Part shown: positions 17,463-26,803 of the stretch, piece by piece
Position numbering within the stretch: position 1 is the stretch's first letter
Layout of the letters: each line of letters opens with the position of its first letter
NCBI RefSeq assembly: GCF_001429185.1
Contig: NZ_LMIW01000010.1
Coordinates: forward strand, 372,001 to 436,000
Length of the DNA stretch: 64,000 nucleotides
Direction of reading: 5' to 3'
Source of the DNA: Terrabacter sp. Root85
GTDB lineage: Bacteria; Actinomycetota; Actinomycetes; Actinomycetales; Dermatophilaceae
Notes under the pieces: generated by a model
What the model was told of the DNA's origin: nothing
Seen by the model: the letters and a program-made list of their open reading frames with translations, nothing else
Databases searched by the model: none
Program-made: the position numbers and the translations under genes

Positions 17463-17951
17463 ATGAGCGAGCACGACGACGGCACCCAGAAGGTCGCCGA
17501 CCTGATCAAGGACATCCGGATCGCGATGCTGACGCACGCGGACTCGAACGGCATCCTCGTGAGCCACCCGATGGCGACGCAGGAGGTCGAGTTCGACGGC
17601 GACGTGCTCTTCCTCGCCGAGCGCGACAGCCACAAGGCGCGCGACATCGCCACGCAGTCGCCGGCGCGGGTCAACGTCGCCTACAGCTCGAACAGCTCGT
17701 GGGTCTCGCTGTCGGGCACGGCTACCATCGTCGACGACAACGCCAAGCTCGCCGAGCTGTGGAGCTCCTTCACGGGAGCCTGGCTCGAGGGCGGCCCGGA
17801 GAACCCGAACAACATCATCATCAAGGTGAGCGCCGACTCGGCCGAGTACTGGGACTCCCCCGGCGCCAAGGTCACGCAGATCGCCAACTTCGTCAAGGCG
17901 AAGGTCACCGGCGAGCGCATCGAGGGTGACAACGAGGTCGTCGACCTCTGA
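17463..17951 (+). CDS. Pyridoxamine 5'-phosphate oxidase-like general stress protein
   Basis: A 162-residue split-barrel flavin-binding protein of the PNPOx-like/general stress protein 26 type. The core runs from KDIRIAMLTHADSNGILVSHPMATQ through VLFLAERDSHKARDI to VSLSGTATIVDD and a tail KVTGERIEGDNEVVDL. These proteins probably bind FMN or F420; the reaction is unknown. GAGGAGAACG is the ribosome-binding site. A long hairpin follows the stop. Confidence 0.87.
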   Translation: MSEHDDGTQKVADLIKDIRIAMLTHADSNGILVSHPMATQEVEFDGDVLFLAERDSHKARDIATQSPARVNVAYSSNSSWVSLSGTATIVDDNAKLAELWSSFTGAWLEGGPENPNNIIIKVSADSAEYWDSPGAKVTQIANFVKAKVTGERIEGDNEVVDL

Positions 17952-17965
17952 CCGCCTGAGACAAG

Positions 17966-18017
17966 GCCGTATGCCGTCGGGCCCCCTTCGCATTGAAGGG
18001 AACCCGGCGGCATACGT
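17966..18017. terminator. Terminator hairpin built from an inverted GTATGCCG pair
   Basis: The outer stem CGTATGCCG pairs with CGGCATACG, followed inward by a GC-rich stem and a GCA loop, with small mismatches. It lies between the convergent stress-protein and topoisomerase genes. Confidence 0.75.
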
Positions 18018-18043
18018 GCTTTCAGGCGTGCCGCAGACGAGCC

Positions 18044-19057
18044 TCAGGCAGCGCCCTTGACGAGCCGCATGACGGCCCGCTCGAGCGCGTCGCGGTCGCG
18101 CACCCGCACGAGCTCGCCCAGCTCGAGTCGGGTGCGGTCGGCCTTGGTCAGGCGCGACAGGCTGCGTGCGATGGTGCGGCCGACGGCGTACTCGTCGAGG
18201 ACGCGGGGGTCGACGTACGAGCTGCGGGCGACCGCGGGCGTGTTGCCGAGGTGCTCGGAGACGACCTTCATCGCATCCTTCTCGGCGCGCTTGAGCTCGC
18301 GCTCGGAGTCGACGGGGCCGGTCCGCGCGAGCGCGACGGCGGCCGTCACGGTGGCCGCCCAGGTGCGCAGGTCCTTGACGGTGTACTCCTCGCCGACGAG
18401 CTCCTTGAAGGCGACGTTGAGGTCGCTCGAGCGCAACTCGTGCCAGCCGTTCGTGTCGCGGTAGGCCAGCAGGCGCTCACCCGGATAGCCACTTCGCTTG
18501 AGGGACAACACGATCCGCGCCAACAGCTGGTCGGTCATGACGGCCTCGCGGGTGACGCCCGACTTCGCCGGGAACTCGAAGGTGACGTCCTCACCGCTCA
18601 CCGTGACGTGGGAGCGGAGCAGCGTCGCGACGCCGTGCGAGCCGTGCTCGGCCTCGTACTCCTCCCCGCCGCTGCGGAAGAGCCCGGCGTCGAGCATCCG
18701 CAGGCCGGCGGCGGTGACGCGCTTCCGCGTCAGGCCGTTGGTGCGCAGGTCGGCCGCGATCTGCTTGCGGGCGGCCGGCAGCTTGCGGGCCAGCACGATG
18801 ACGCGGTCGTGCTTCTCGCGGCCGCGCGCCTCGTGCCAGGCGTCGTGGTAGAGGTACTGACGCCGCCCCGCGTCGTCGGTGCCGACGGCCTGGATGTGGC
18901 CGTTCGGGTGCGGGCTGATCCAGACGTCCTGCCAGGCCGGCGGGATGACGAGTGCGGTGACCCGTTCACGCGTCTCGGCATCGACGGCCCTGCCGTCGGC
19001 GTCGACGTAGCTGAAGCCCTTGCCCCGTCGCACGCGACGGATCCCGGGCTTGTCCAT
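18044..19057 (-). CDS. DNA topoisomerase IB (poxvirus/bacterial type)
   Basis: A 337-residue type IB topoisomerase that relaxes supercoils by a 3'-phosphotyrosyl intermediate. The nucleophile is Tyr281 in ARSSYVDPRVLDEY; catalytic basic residues lie in KDLRTWAATV and in the GxxxxYHDAWHEARGREKHDR region of the N-terminal domain. Length matches bacterial homologues. The ATG at 19057 has CCGGAG upstream; earlier in-frame starts are possible but lack support. Such enzymes are accessory to gyrase and topoisomerase I. Confidence 0.93.
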   Translation of the reverse strand: MDKPGIRRVRRGKGFSYVDADGRAVDAETRERVTALVIPPAWQDVWISPHPNGHIQAVGTDDAGRRQYLYHDAWHEARGREKHDRVIVLARKLPAARKQIAADLRTNGLTRKRVTAAGLRMLDAGLFRSGGEEYEAEHGSHGVATLLRSHVTVSGEDVTFEFPAKSGVTREAVMTDQLLARIVLSLKRSGYPGERLLAYRDTNGWHELRSSDLNVAFKELVGEEYTVKDLRTWAATVTAAVALARTGPVDSERELKRAEKDAMKVVSEHLGNTPAVARSSYVDPRVLDEYAVGRTIARSLSRLTKADRTRLELGELVRVRDRDALERAVMRLVKGAA

Positions 19058-19177
19058 GGTGCTCCGGCGCAGTCTCACACCGAGGAGATACCCGCACCGG
19101 GTCGAGCCCCAACCGCACCCCCACCGCACCGCGCCGCGGTGCTGCGCGGCTCGGCGTGGTGGGCGGACGGGTGGTGC

Positions 19178-19399
19178 TCAGTCAGCGGGGTCGGGGCGCA
19201 CGCCCCCGACCTCGGACGTCGCGTCCGTGGTCTCGCGGGTCGACGCCTCGGTGTCGGGACCGTCCGGGGAGGCGACCGGCACGATGTCGGGCACCTTGAT
19301 CTCCGCCTGACCGGGTGGCGGAGGGGGGTCGGGCGTGACGGGCGGGAAGACCGAGCCGTCGCTCTGCAGATGTGATTCGTGAGGGGTCACGTCAGTCAT
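19178..19399 (-). CDS. Small proline-rich hypothetical protein
   Basis: A 73-residue protein, MTDVTPHESHLQSDGSVFPP..., with a PDPPPPPGQ run and an acidic, Thr/Ser-rich C-terminus. No family is recognised; composition suggests it is disordered. The start has only a weak ribosome-binding site. It could be a real lineage-specific protein or a chance frame. Confidence 0.45.
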   Translation of the reverse strand: MTDVTPHESHLQSDGSVFPPVTPDPPPPPGQAEIKVPDIVPVASPDGPDTEASTRETTDATSEVGGVRPDPAD

Positions 19400-19542
19400 T
19401 ACCTATCGCCCCGAGTAGGTGGTAGTCGTGCTTCCTCTTCGACCATACCCGCGGCTCACTGAGGCGAACCTGTGCCTTTCGGCGCCGCCCCGGGGCGCCG
19501 GACCATCCCGACGAGAGTCAGGTGATGGCCCGGCGCGTCCCG

Positions 19543-20646
19543 TCAGCGGGTGAGGACGCCGACCCGGCCCTGCTCGCCGGACGCCCAGCAGGCACCGTCG
19601 TGCGTGCACTCGACGGAGTCGAAGCTCCCGGTGTCGAACGTCGACCACGTGCGGCCGCCGTCGGTCGAGACGTCGGACCCCGACGGGCCCACGGCCAGCA
19701 CCGTGCGCGCCGTCCGCGGCACCCAGGCCGACCCGGACCGGTAGCCCGACGGGTTGGTCGTCGACTTCGTCCACGTGCGCCCGCCGTCGGCGGTCCACGC
19801 GGCGTTGTCGACCGCTCCGGTCGGAGCCGCGAAGTCGCCGCCGACGATGACGCCGCGCCGGGCGTCCCGGAAGCTCACCGAGAAGATGCCGGCCGACGCA
19901 CCACCGGCGACGGGGCTGTCGGCGACGGTCCACGTGCGGCCGTGGTCGGTCGAGGTGAAGACGCGGGCCGGGTCGACGCCCCCGCTCACGAGGTAGGTGC
20001 GGCCGTCGACACCCGACGAGAGGCAGGTGCCCGACGCCGCGAAGGCGAACTCGCCCGCCTGGGCGGCCGGCATCCCGGCCGGGTCGACGGGGGTCCACGA
20101 GCGGCCGCCGTCGGAGGTCTGGACGAGCCGGAACCTCCCGTCGACCGGGTCGCTCATCGCGAGCCCGCGCCGCGGCGAGCTGAACGCCATGCAGTCGTAG
20201 AAGGCGGCCGGGTCGGTGTTGCGGAAGCTCTCGGTCCAGGTCGCGCCACCGTCGTCGGTGACGAGGATCCGCGAGTCCTCCCCCTCCCCGATCGAGAGGA
20301 GGACGGCGTGCCGCGCGTCGAAGGCCTCGATGTCGCGGAACTCCAGCGCTGCGGTGCCGAGCCCCTGCGGGCTGACGTCGCCCCAGGTGCGGCCGCCGTC
20401 GGTCGTCCGCAGCACGGTGCCCTTCGTCCCGCTCACCCACGCCACGTCGCGTGAGACGGGCGCGAGGCCGCGGAAGCGCTCGGTGGTCCCGGTCGGCGTG
20501 ACCGTCCAGCCGTATGCCGTCACCCCGGCCTTCGCGGGAGCGTCACGTCCCACGGCACCGGGCGACACGGCATACGCAGTCGTCGCGGAGGCGACGAGCG
20601 CGGTGGTGGCGGCTGCGAGCAGGACGGATCGCGTCGGGAGTCTCAT
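19543..20646 (-). CDS. Secreted BNR/YCF48-type beta-propeller protein
   Basis: A 367-residue protein with a Sec signal peptide at about 1-26 (cleavage after TTAYA). At least six repeats carry the Asp-box motif (TTDGGRTW, TDDGGATW, TSDGGRSW, STDHGRTW, TADGGRTW, STDGGRTW), predicting a beta-propeller. Relatives are annotated as oxidoreductase, exo-sialidase-like or photosystem-stability-like proteins; enzymatic residues cannot be assigned. It is probably secreted or wall-associated. Confidence 0.82.
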   Translation of the reverse strand: MRLPTRSVLLAAATTALVASATTAYAVSPGAVGRDAPAKAGVTAYGWTVTPTGTTERFRGLAPVSRDVAWVSGTKGTVLRTTDGGRTWGDVSPQGLGTAALEFRDIEAFDARHAVLLSIGEGEDSRILVTDDGGATWTESFRNTDPAAFYDCMAFSSPRRGLAMSDPVDGRFRLVQTSDGGRSWTPVDPAGMPAAQAGEFAFAASGTCLSSGVDGRTYLVSGGVDPARVFTSTDHGRTWTVADSPVAGGASAGIFSVSFRDARRGVIVGGDFAAPTGAVDNAAWTADGGRTWTKSTTNPSGYRSGSAWVPRTARTVLAVGPSGSDVSTDGGRTWSTFDTGSFDSVECTHDGACWASGEQGRVGVLTR

Positions 20647-20685
20647 GCCTCCCGAAACTAGCCGCGATCGGGCCGGTCGGCGCGC

Positions 20686-21957
<1,272 letters not shown>

Positions 21958-22087
21958 ACTGGCTCCGGATCTCCTCGGTGGTCTGCGGCGGCTCCGAGTC
22001 TAGGCGCGCGCACGGGACGTCCACCGGGACGTCGCGATGGTGAGATGTGCGCCGATTCGTCCCCGGCGCCGCACGTTCTTGCGCGGG

Positions 22088-22675
22088 CTACGGGTGCAGC
22101 GCGTCGAACTCCGCCTCGCCCACGGCCTCCTCGTCGGCGTCGAGCCGCAGGTGGGCGAGGATCGAGTGGAGTGACCGGAGCGCCATCATCCCCCGGTCGC
22201 CCCAGTTGGACAGGTAGCCGAACTGCCACCACCACAGCGCCTCGAGCCTCCGACCGGCGGCGTAGTGCTTGAGCCCATGGCTCAGCGACACCGCCACGTC
22301 GACGAGGTCGTTGGTGATCGACCCGTCGGCGCGGTCGGAGGAGGTGATCGGGTCGATGACGTAGACGTAGTCGTCGATGCCGACGAAGACGTTGGCGAGG
22401 CCCGTGCGCAGCGGGTCCGAGTCGTCGTCGGCCGCATCCGGCTCGAAGCGCTCCTCGGGCACGACGTCCTGGATGGCGCCGAGTCGTGCCCCGGCGACGA
22501 GCACCTGCGACAGGGCGAGGGTCAGCAGCGGCAGCGCCGTCTCGGGGGAGCTGCCTGACGCGACCTCCGTGACGGACGTGAGGAAGGCGCTCGCCTCCGC
22601 GGCGGTCAGGTCGGCGAGACCCGACAGGTCGTCGATCTCGCCCGTGTGGCCCTCGTCCAGCGGCTCGTCAGTCAT
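22088..22675 (-). CDS. DUF5063 protein
   Basis: A 195-residue protein with the DUF5063 core: FLTSVTEVASG..., LALSQVLVAGARL, then DDYVYVIDP and KHYAAGRRLEALWWWQFGYLSNWG. Function is unknown. The recR-DUF5063-lysC order is common in actinobacteria. The ATG at 22675 (MTDEPLDE) is preferred over one four codons earlier because GGGGGCC precedes it at a better spacing. Confidence 0.8.
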   Translation of the reverse strand: MTDEPLDEGHTGEIDDLSGLADLTAAEASAFLTSVTEVASGSSPETALPLLTLALSQVLVAGARLGAIQDVVPEERFEPDAADDDSDPLRTGLANVFVGIDDYVYVIDPITSSDRADGSITNDLVDVAVSLSHGLKHYAAGRRLEALWWWQFGYLSNWGDRGMMALRSLHSILAHLRLDADEEAVGEAEFDALHP

Positions 22676-22687
22676 GGCCCCCAGCAT

Positions 22688-22922
22688 GCCGTATGCCGTG
22701 TCGCCCAGTCGCGCCCGGAGCCACCCGGAGCCGTCGGAGCCGTCCGCACGCCCCCTAACCCACTCGAGTGAGCGCCCAGTCCCACTCGAGTGAGCGCCCA
22801 GCCCCAGCCACCACGCGTCCGTGTTGCGAAGCGCTCACCCGAGTGTTGCGGAGCGCTCACTCGACGGGAGGGCGGCGGGACGGCATACGTCCTCGGTGGG
22901 CCTGGGCCCCCCGGGCGGTGGG
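22688..22922. repeat. Intergenic cluster of CACTCGAGTGAGCGC repeats
   Basis: This 235-bp gap contains two direct copies of CACTCGAGTGAGCGCCCAG near 22762-22802 and two inverted, imperfect copies (GCGCTCACCCGAGTG, GCGCTCACTCGA) near 22845-22865. GTATGCCG at 22691 and CGGCATAC at 22881 bracket the cluster. No credible coding frame is present. Confidence 0.65.
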
Positions 22923-23522
22923 TCAGGCGTCGACGCGGCGGCGGCCCTCGAAGGCCCGCCCGAGGGTCACCTCGTCGGCGTACTCGAGGTCGCCGCCGAC
23001 GGGCAGGCCCGACGCGAGACGCGTCACGGTGAGGCCGACGTCGCGCAGCAGCCGGCTGAGGTAGGTGGCCGTGGCCTCGCCCTCGAGGTTGGGGTCGGTC
23101 GCGATGATGACCTCCTGCACCTCACCGGAGGCGAGGCGCACCATGAGCTCGCGCACCCGCAGGTCGTCGGGACCGATGCCGTCGATGGGGCTGATCGCGC
23201 CCCCGAGCACGTGGTAGGTGCCACGGAACTCACGGGTGCGCTCGATGGCGACGACGTCCTTGGGCTCCTCGACGACACAGATCGCCGTCTGGTCGCGGCG
23301 CGGGTCGGCGCAGATGCGGCACCGCTCGGCCTCGGCGACGTTGCCGCACTGCTCGCAGAAGCGGACCCGGGCCTTGACCTCGGTCAGCGCCGTGACGAGC
23401 CGCGTCACGTCGTCGGAGTCGGTCTGGAGCAGGTGGAACGCGATGCGCTGGGCGCTCTTGGGACCGACTCCGGGGAGTCGTCCGAGCTCGTCGATCAGGT
23501 CCTGCACCGCGCCTTCGTACAC
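22923..23522 (-). CDS. recR: Recombination protein RecR
   Basis: A 199-residue RecR, complete. It has the N-terminal helix-hairpin-helix ([19 protein letters not shown]), the four-cysteine zinc motif C56-x2-C59-x8-C68-x2-C71, and a Toprim domain ([14 protein letters not shown]...[12 protein letters not shown]). With RecO and RecF it loads RecA at single-stranded gaps. dnaX, often nearby in other genomes, is about 6 kb away. The start is a GTG at the conserved [14 protein letters not shown] position. Confidence 0.97.
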   Translation of the reverse strand: MYEGAVQDLIDELGRLPGVGPKSAQRIAFHLLQTDSDDVTRLVTALTEVKARVRFCEQCGNVAEAERCRICADPRRDQTAICVVEEPKDVVAIERTREFRGTYHVLGGAISPIDGIGPDDLRVRELMVRLASGEVQEVIIATDPNLEGEATATYLSRLLRDVGLTVTRLASGLPVGGDLEYADEVTLGRAFEGRRRVDA

Positions 23523-23633
23523 ACCGCAACACTAAGCCCCGCAATCACCTGCTGCGCACCGCCGCACCGGACTAGCGTGGTGAAGCAGAGTCAGGGGCGA
23601 CGGGTCGAGCGGGGTGTCGGAGTGGGTGACCAG

Positions 23634-24002
23634 ATGGACGACCGGACGGTGTCCCGGCGCAGCGAACGCATCCAGGGCGCCGTGCCCTTCCGGACGATGT
23701 TCGGCTTCCGGATGCACTCCGGGTACGCCGAGCGCCGGCTCGAGCCCGGAGTGCTCGACTTCACGTTCGGCGACCCCCACGAGCTGCAGGTGCCGGCCCA
23801 CGCCGATGCCCTCCGCGAGGCCGCGGTGCCCCGCGACGCGCTGTGGTTCGCCTACAAGCAGAGCGAGGTCGCGGCACAGGCAGCGGCCGCGGCCTCGCTC
23901 GAACGGGTCGTGCCGATCGGCTGGGGCGACACCGCGACGGCCGAGTCGGTCGAGGCGGCCCTGCCGCACTTCCGCGACGCGTTCGAGGCCGCCCGCACCT
24001 GA
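23634..24002 (+). pseudogene. Class I/II aminotransferase-like remnant, internally deleted
   Basis: A 122-residue frame whose first 90 residues resemble the N-terminus of a PLP-dependent fold-type I aminotransferase: DFTFGDPHELQVPAHADALRE, then WFAYKQSEVAAQAAAAASL. The PLP-lysine region and most of the catalytic domain are absent. The last 25 residues (TATAESVEAALPHFRDAFEAA) resemble the usual extreme C-terminus of the same family, so an in-frame deletion of roughly 270 residues is a possible origin. Family matches are from memory. It may still be expressed as a small protein. Confidence 0.5.
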
Positions 24003-24024
24003 CCGCGCGCGGCTCGCGCCACGA

Positions 24025-25155
24025 TCAGTCGGCGAGCGTCGCCGACCACCGCTCCTCGATGCGCCCGAGCCGCCACACGGCGAGCGCCACGGCCCAGGTG
24101 AGGACGAAGAGCCCGACGATCCAGAAGCCGACGTCGCCGAGGTCGATCGAGCCGACCCACGCGACCGGTCCCGACGTGACGTCGAGCTTGTCGGCGAGCA
24201 GCCCGACGAGCTCGATGACGCCGATGAGGAGGGCGACGGCCACCGACAGCGACGTGACGGTGATGTTGTAGAAGATCTTGCGCACCGGCCGGTTGAACGC
24301 CCAGCCGTAGGCGACGCTCATGAACGACCCGTCGAGACTGTCGAGGAGGGACATGCCCGCGGCGAAGAGCACGGGAAGGGTGAGGACGGCATACCAGGGC
24401 AGGGCGGCCGCGGCGGCGCCGCCGGCGATGACGAGCAGCCCCACCTCGGTCACCGTGTCGAAGCCGAGGCCGAAGAGCAGCCCGACCGGGTACATGTGCC
24501 AGGGCTTGCGCACGGCCCGCGTGACGCGCCCGAGGATGCGGTTGAGGAAGCCGCGCTTGTCGAGCTGCCGCTCGAGCTCGGCCTCGTCGTAGTGCCCCGA
24601 GCGCATCCGGCGGAAGACCTTGAGGATGCCGACGAGTGCCGCGAGGTTGATGAGACCGATGAGGACGAGGAAGACGCCCGAGACGGTCGTGCCCCAGACG
24701 CCGGTGGCCTGCTGCAGCGCGGAGCCGTCGTCCTCGAGGGCGCCGGCGAGCGCACGGATGCCGAGGGCCACGAGCATGACCATGACGAAGACGACCGACG
24801 AGTGCCCGAGGCTGAACCAGAAGCCCACGCTCATCGCCTGCCGGCCGTCGGCGAGCAGCTTGCGGGTCGTGTTGTCGATGGCGGCGATGTGGTCCGCGTC
24901 GAAGGCGTGGCGCATCCCGAGGGTGTAGGCCGTGACGCCGAGCCCGACCCCGAAGAGCTGGCCGGCGACGCGGTACTCCGCCGGGGCCACGACGAGGACG
25001 AGCAGTCCCCAGCCGACGACGTGCAGCAGGGCCACGAAGGCCGCCATCCCGACGAGGCTGCGTCGCTCGTCCCGGGAGAGCCGCCGACGCACGGCCGAGC
25101 GCGGGCCCGAGCCCGAGCGCGGGCCCGAGCGCGGGCGGGGGGACGTCAGGGTCAC
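24025..25155 (-). CDS. Nickel/cobalt permease (NiCoT/HoxN family)
   Basis: A 376-residue transporter with about eight membrane segments. The family signature RHAFDADHIAAIDN begins at residue 82, and GLGFDTVTEVGLL is the second signature. It imports Ni2+ and/or Co2+ across the inner membrane. The N-terminus carries a repeat-derived RSGPRSGSGPRS stretch from GCCCGAGCGCGGG repeats at 25096-25138. A perfect palindrome sits 12 bases upstream of the GTG start, a likely operator. plsC ends only 45 bases upstream in the same direction. Confidence 0.92.
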   Translation of the reverse strand: MTLTSPRPRSGPRSGSGPRSAVRRRLSRDERRSLVGMAAFVALLHVVGWGLLVLVVAPAEYRVAGQLFGVGLGVTAYTLGMRHAFDADHIAAIDNTTRKLLADGRQAMSVGFWFSLGHSSVVFVMVMLVALGIRALAGALEDDGSALQQATGVWGTTVSGVFLVLIGLINLAALVGILKVFRRMRSGHYDEAELERQLDKRGFLNRILGRVTRAVRKPWHMYPVGLLFGLGFDTVTEVGLLVIAGGAAAAALPWYAVLTLPVLFAAGMSLLDSLDGSFMSVAYGWAFNRPVRKIFYNITVTSLSVAVALLIGVIELVGLLADKLDVTSGPVAWVGSIDLGDVGFWIVGLFVLTWAVALAVWRLGRIEERWSATLAD

Positions 25156-25166
25156 GGCCCCACGCT

Positions 25167-25187
25167 AGATGCGACTGGGTCGCATCT
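25167..25187. promoter_or_regulatory. Perfect palindrome upstream of the Ni/Co permease
   Basis: AGATGCGAC-TGG-GTCGCATCT is a perfect 9-bp inverted repeat with a 3-base spacer, 12 bases before the permease start. Size, symmetry and position fit an operator for a metal-responsive repressor; the regulator is not identified. Confidence 0.6.
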
Positions 25188-25200
25188 GCAACGCCCGCCC

Positions 25201-25875
25201 TCAGATGGCGGGCTCGCCGCCCGGCACCTCGTTGTACGTGTCGACGCGCTCCTGGCCACTCAGCTCCGCGATGGCCTCCATGACCCGGTCGGTCAGCAGG
25301 CGCCGCGCCTTGCCCGCGGGCATGCCGGCGTACTCCTCGACCCCGATCGGCTCACCGAAGCGCACCGTGACCTTCGCGAGCCGCGGGAAGCTCGCCCCGA
25401 CAGGCTGGATGTCCTCGGTCCCGATGAGCCCGACCGGCACGACGGGGACCTGCGCGGTGAGCGCGAGCCACGCCACGCCCGTACGCCCGCGGTAGAGCCG
25501 GCCGTCCCGCGAGCGCGTGCCCTCCGGGTAGATGCCGAACGCGTCGCCCGCCTTGAGCACCTCTAGCGCGGCGTCGAGGCTCTCCTGCGCGGCGGTCGGC
25601 GAGTGCCGGTTGACCGGCACCATCCCGACGGCGCTGAAGAAGCCCTTGCGCACGAAACCGCCGACACCCGTGCCCGTCCAGTACTCCTCCTTGGCGAGGA
25701 AGCGCACCTGCCGCGGCGAGGCGAGCGGGATGGCGAAGGAGTCGATGAACGACCGGTGGTTGCTCGCCACGACCACGCCGCCTTCGCGCGGGATGTTCTC
25801 CTTGCCCTCGATGGTGGGCCGGTACAGCGCATGGGACAGCGGGTACAGGAGGTTGCGCCCGAGGCTGTAGAACAT
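25201..25875 (-). CDS. plsC: 1-acyl-sn-glycerol-3-phosphate acyltransferase
   Basis: A 224-residue PlsC-family acyltransferase that transfers an acyl group to lysophosphatidate in phospholipid synthesis. The HX4D motif is H40-RSFI-D45, and EGTR lies at 118-121. A later VPVVPVGLIGTEDIQP block is typical. The ATG at 25875 starts MFYSLGRNLLYP; a longer in-frame start exists 23 codons upstream without support. It is a peripheral membrane enzyme. Confidence 0.9.
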   Translation of the reverse strand: MFYSLGRNLLYPLSHALYRPTIEGKENIPREGGVVVASNHRSFIDSFAIPLASPRQVRFLAKEEYWTGTGVGGFVRKGFFSAVGMVPVNRHSPTAAQESLDAALEVLKAGDAFGIYPEGTRSRDGRLYRGRTGVAWLALTAQVPVVPVGLIGTEDIQPVGASFPRLAKVTVRFGEPIGVEEYAGMPAGKARRLLTDRVMEAIAELSGQERVDTYNEVPGGEPAI

Positions 25876-25992
25876 GGGCCACAGCCTAGGGCCGTCCACC
25901 GGCCGTCCGGTGTGGGGCGTGCGTCGCAGCGGCCCGGTGTTCACCCCTTGGTATGCCGGGTGGCGGACCCGAGCACGTCGGGCGCAGACGCG

Positions 25993-26751
25993 TCAGGCGT
26001 GGGCGCGAACGGCCCAGGCGGTGGCCATGATGTAGAAGGGCGGCGCGGGCAGCAGTTCGCGGCAGTGCTCGCGCAGGCGGACGCGTCCGACCTCGTCGAG
26101 GCTCTGCACGTGCGCCCCCGCCGGGCCGACGCCGAGCGTGTAGGGGTCCCACCAGTCCTCGAAGGTCGGGTGCCGCACGGTGACCGTGAGCGCGGTGTCC
26201 TCGATCTGGTTGAGACCGGCCCGGTCGCAGAGGTGGGCCAGCTCGCCCTCGCGGACCCCGCTCATCCCCGACTCGTCGTCGACGCCGGGGTCGAGGTCGC
26301 GGGCCGCCTGCCAGAAGACGGTGAGCGGCGCTCCCCCACCGGCGAGGTCCCACACGCACGCCGAGACGGTCCCGCCCGGCCGCGTGACCCGAGCCATCTC
26401 GTGGAGGCCGAGCACCGGATCGGCCATGAAGCTGACGACGAGCTGGGCGAGCGCGTGGTCGAAGAGGTCGTCGGGAAAGGGCAGCGCCTCGGCCGTTCCG
26501 GTCTGCACGTCGAGGGTCGGGAACGACTGGCGCAGGGCGGCGAGCAGCTGTTGCGACGGGTCGACCGCCGAGACCCCGTCGACGCCCAGCCGGTCGATGA
26601 GGACTCGGGTCAGGGCGCCGGTCCCACAGCCCACGTCGATGGCCCGACCCGGTCCGGCCACACCGGACCAGTCGGCAAATCGTGTGGCGAGCGGCCCCGA
26701 GTAACGCCCCATGAAGCGGTTGTAGGCGTCCGCCGCAACCTCGAAGGTCAC
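25993..26751 (-). CDS. Class I SAM-dependent methyltransferase
   Basis: A 252-residue methyltransferase with the Rossmann motif I IDVGCGTGALTR near residue 38, motif II VSAVDPS and a downstream ALPFPDDLFDHALAQLVV. These proteins methylate small molecules using S-adenosylmethionine; the UbiE/COQ5-like look does not identify a substrate. It lies between plsC and an MFS gene, all leftward, with short gaps. Confidence 0.85.
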   Translation of the reverse strand: MTFEVAADAYNRFMGRYSGPLATRFADWSGVAGPGRAIDVGCGTGALTRVLIDRLGVDGVSAVDPSQQLLAALRQSFPTLDVQTGTAEALPFPDDLFDHALAQLVVSFMADPVLGLHEMARVTRPGGTVSACVWDLAGGGAPLTVFWQAARDLDPGVDDESGMSGVREGELAHLCDRAGLNQIEDTALTVTVRHPTFEDWWDPYTLGVGPAGAHVQSLDEVGRVRLREHCRELLPAPPFYIMATAWAVRAHA

Positions 26752-26803
26752 CTTGCGACGCTACTCCCGGGAGGCGTACGCCCACGGGTGAATGAACATT
26801 CTC

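Noticed and set aside
20512-20575. Inverted GTATGCCG pair considered as a hairpin
   Set aside because: It lies inside the signal-peptide coding region of the propeller gene and the interior does not pair well, so it is listed only as part of the octamer family.
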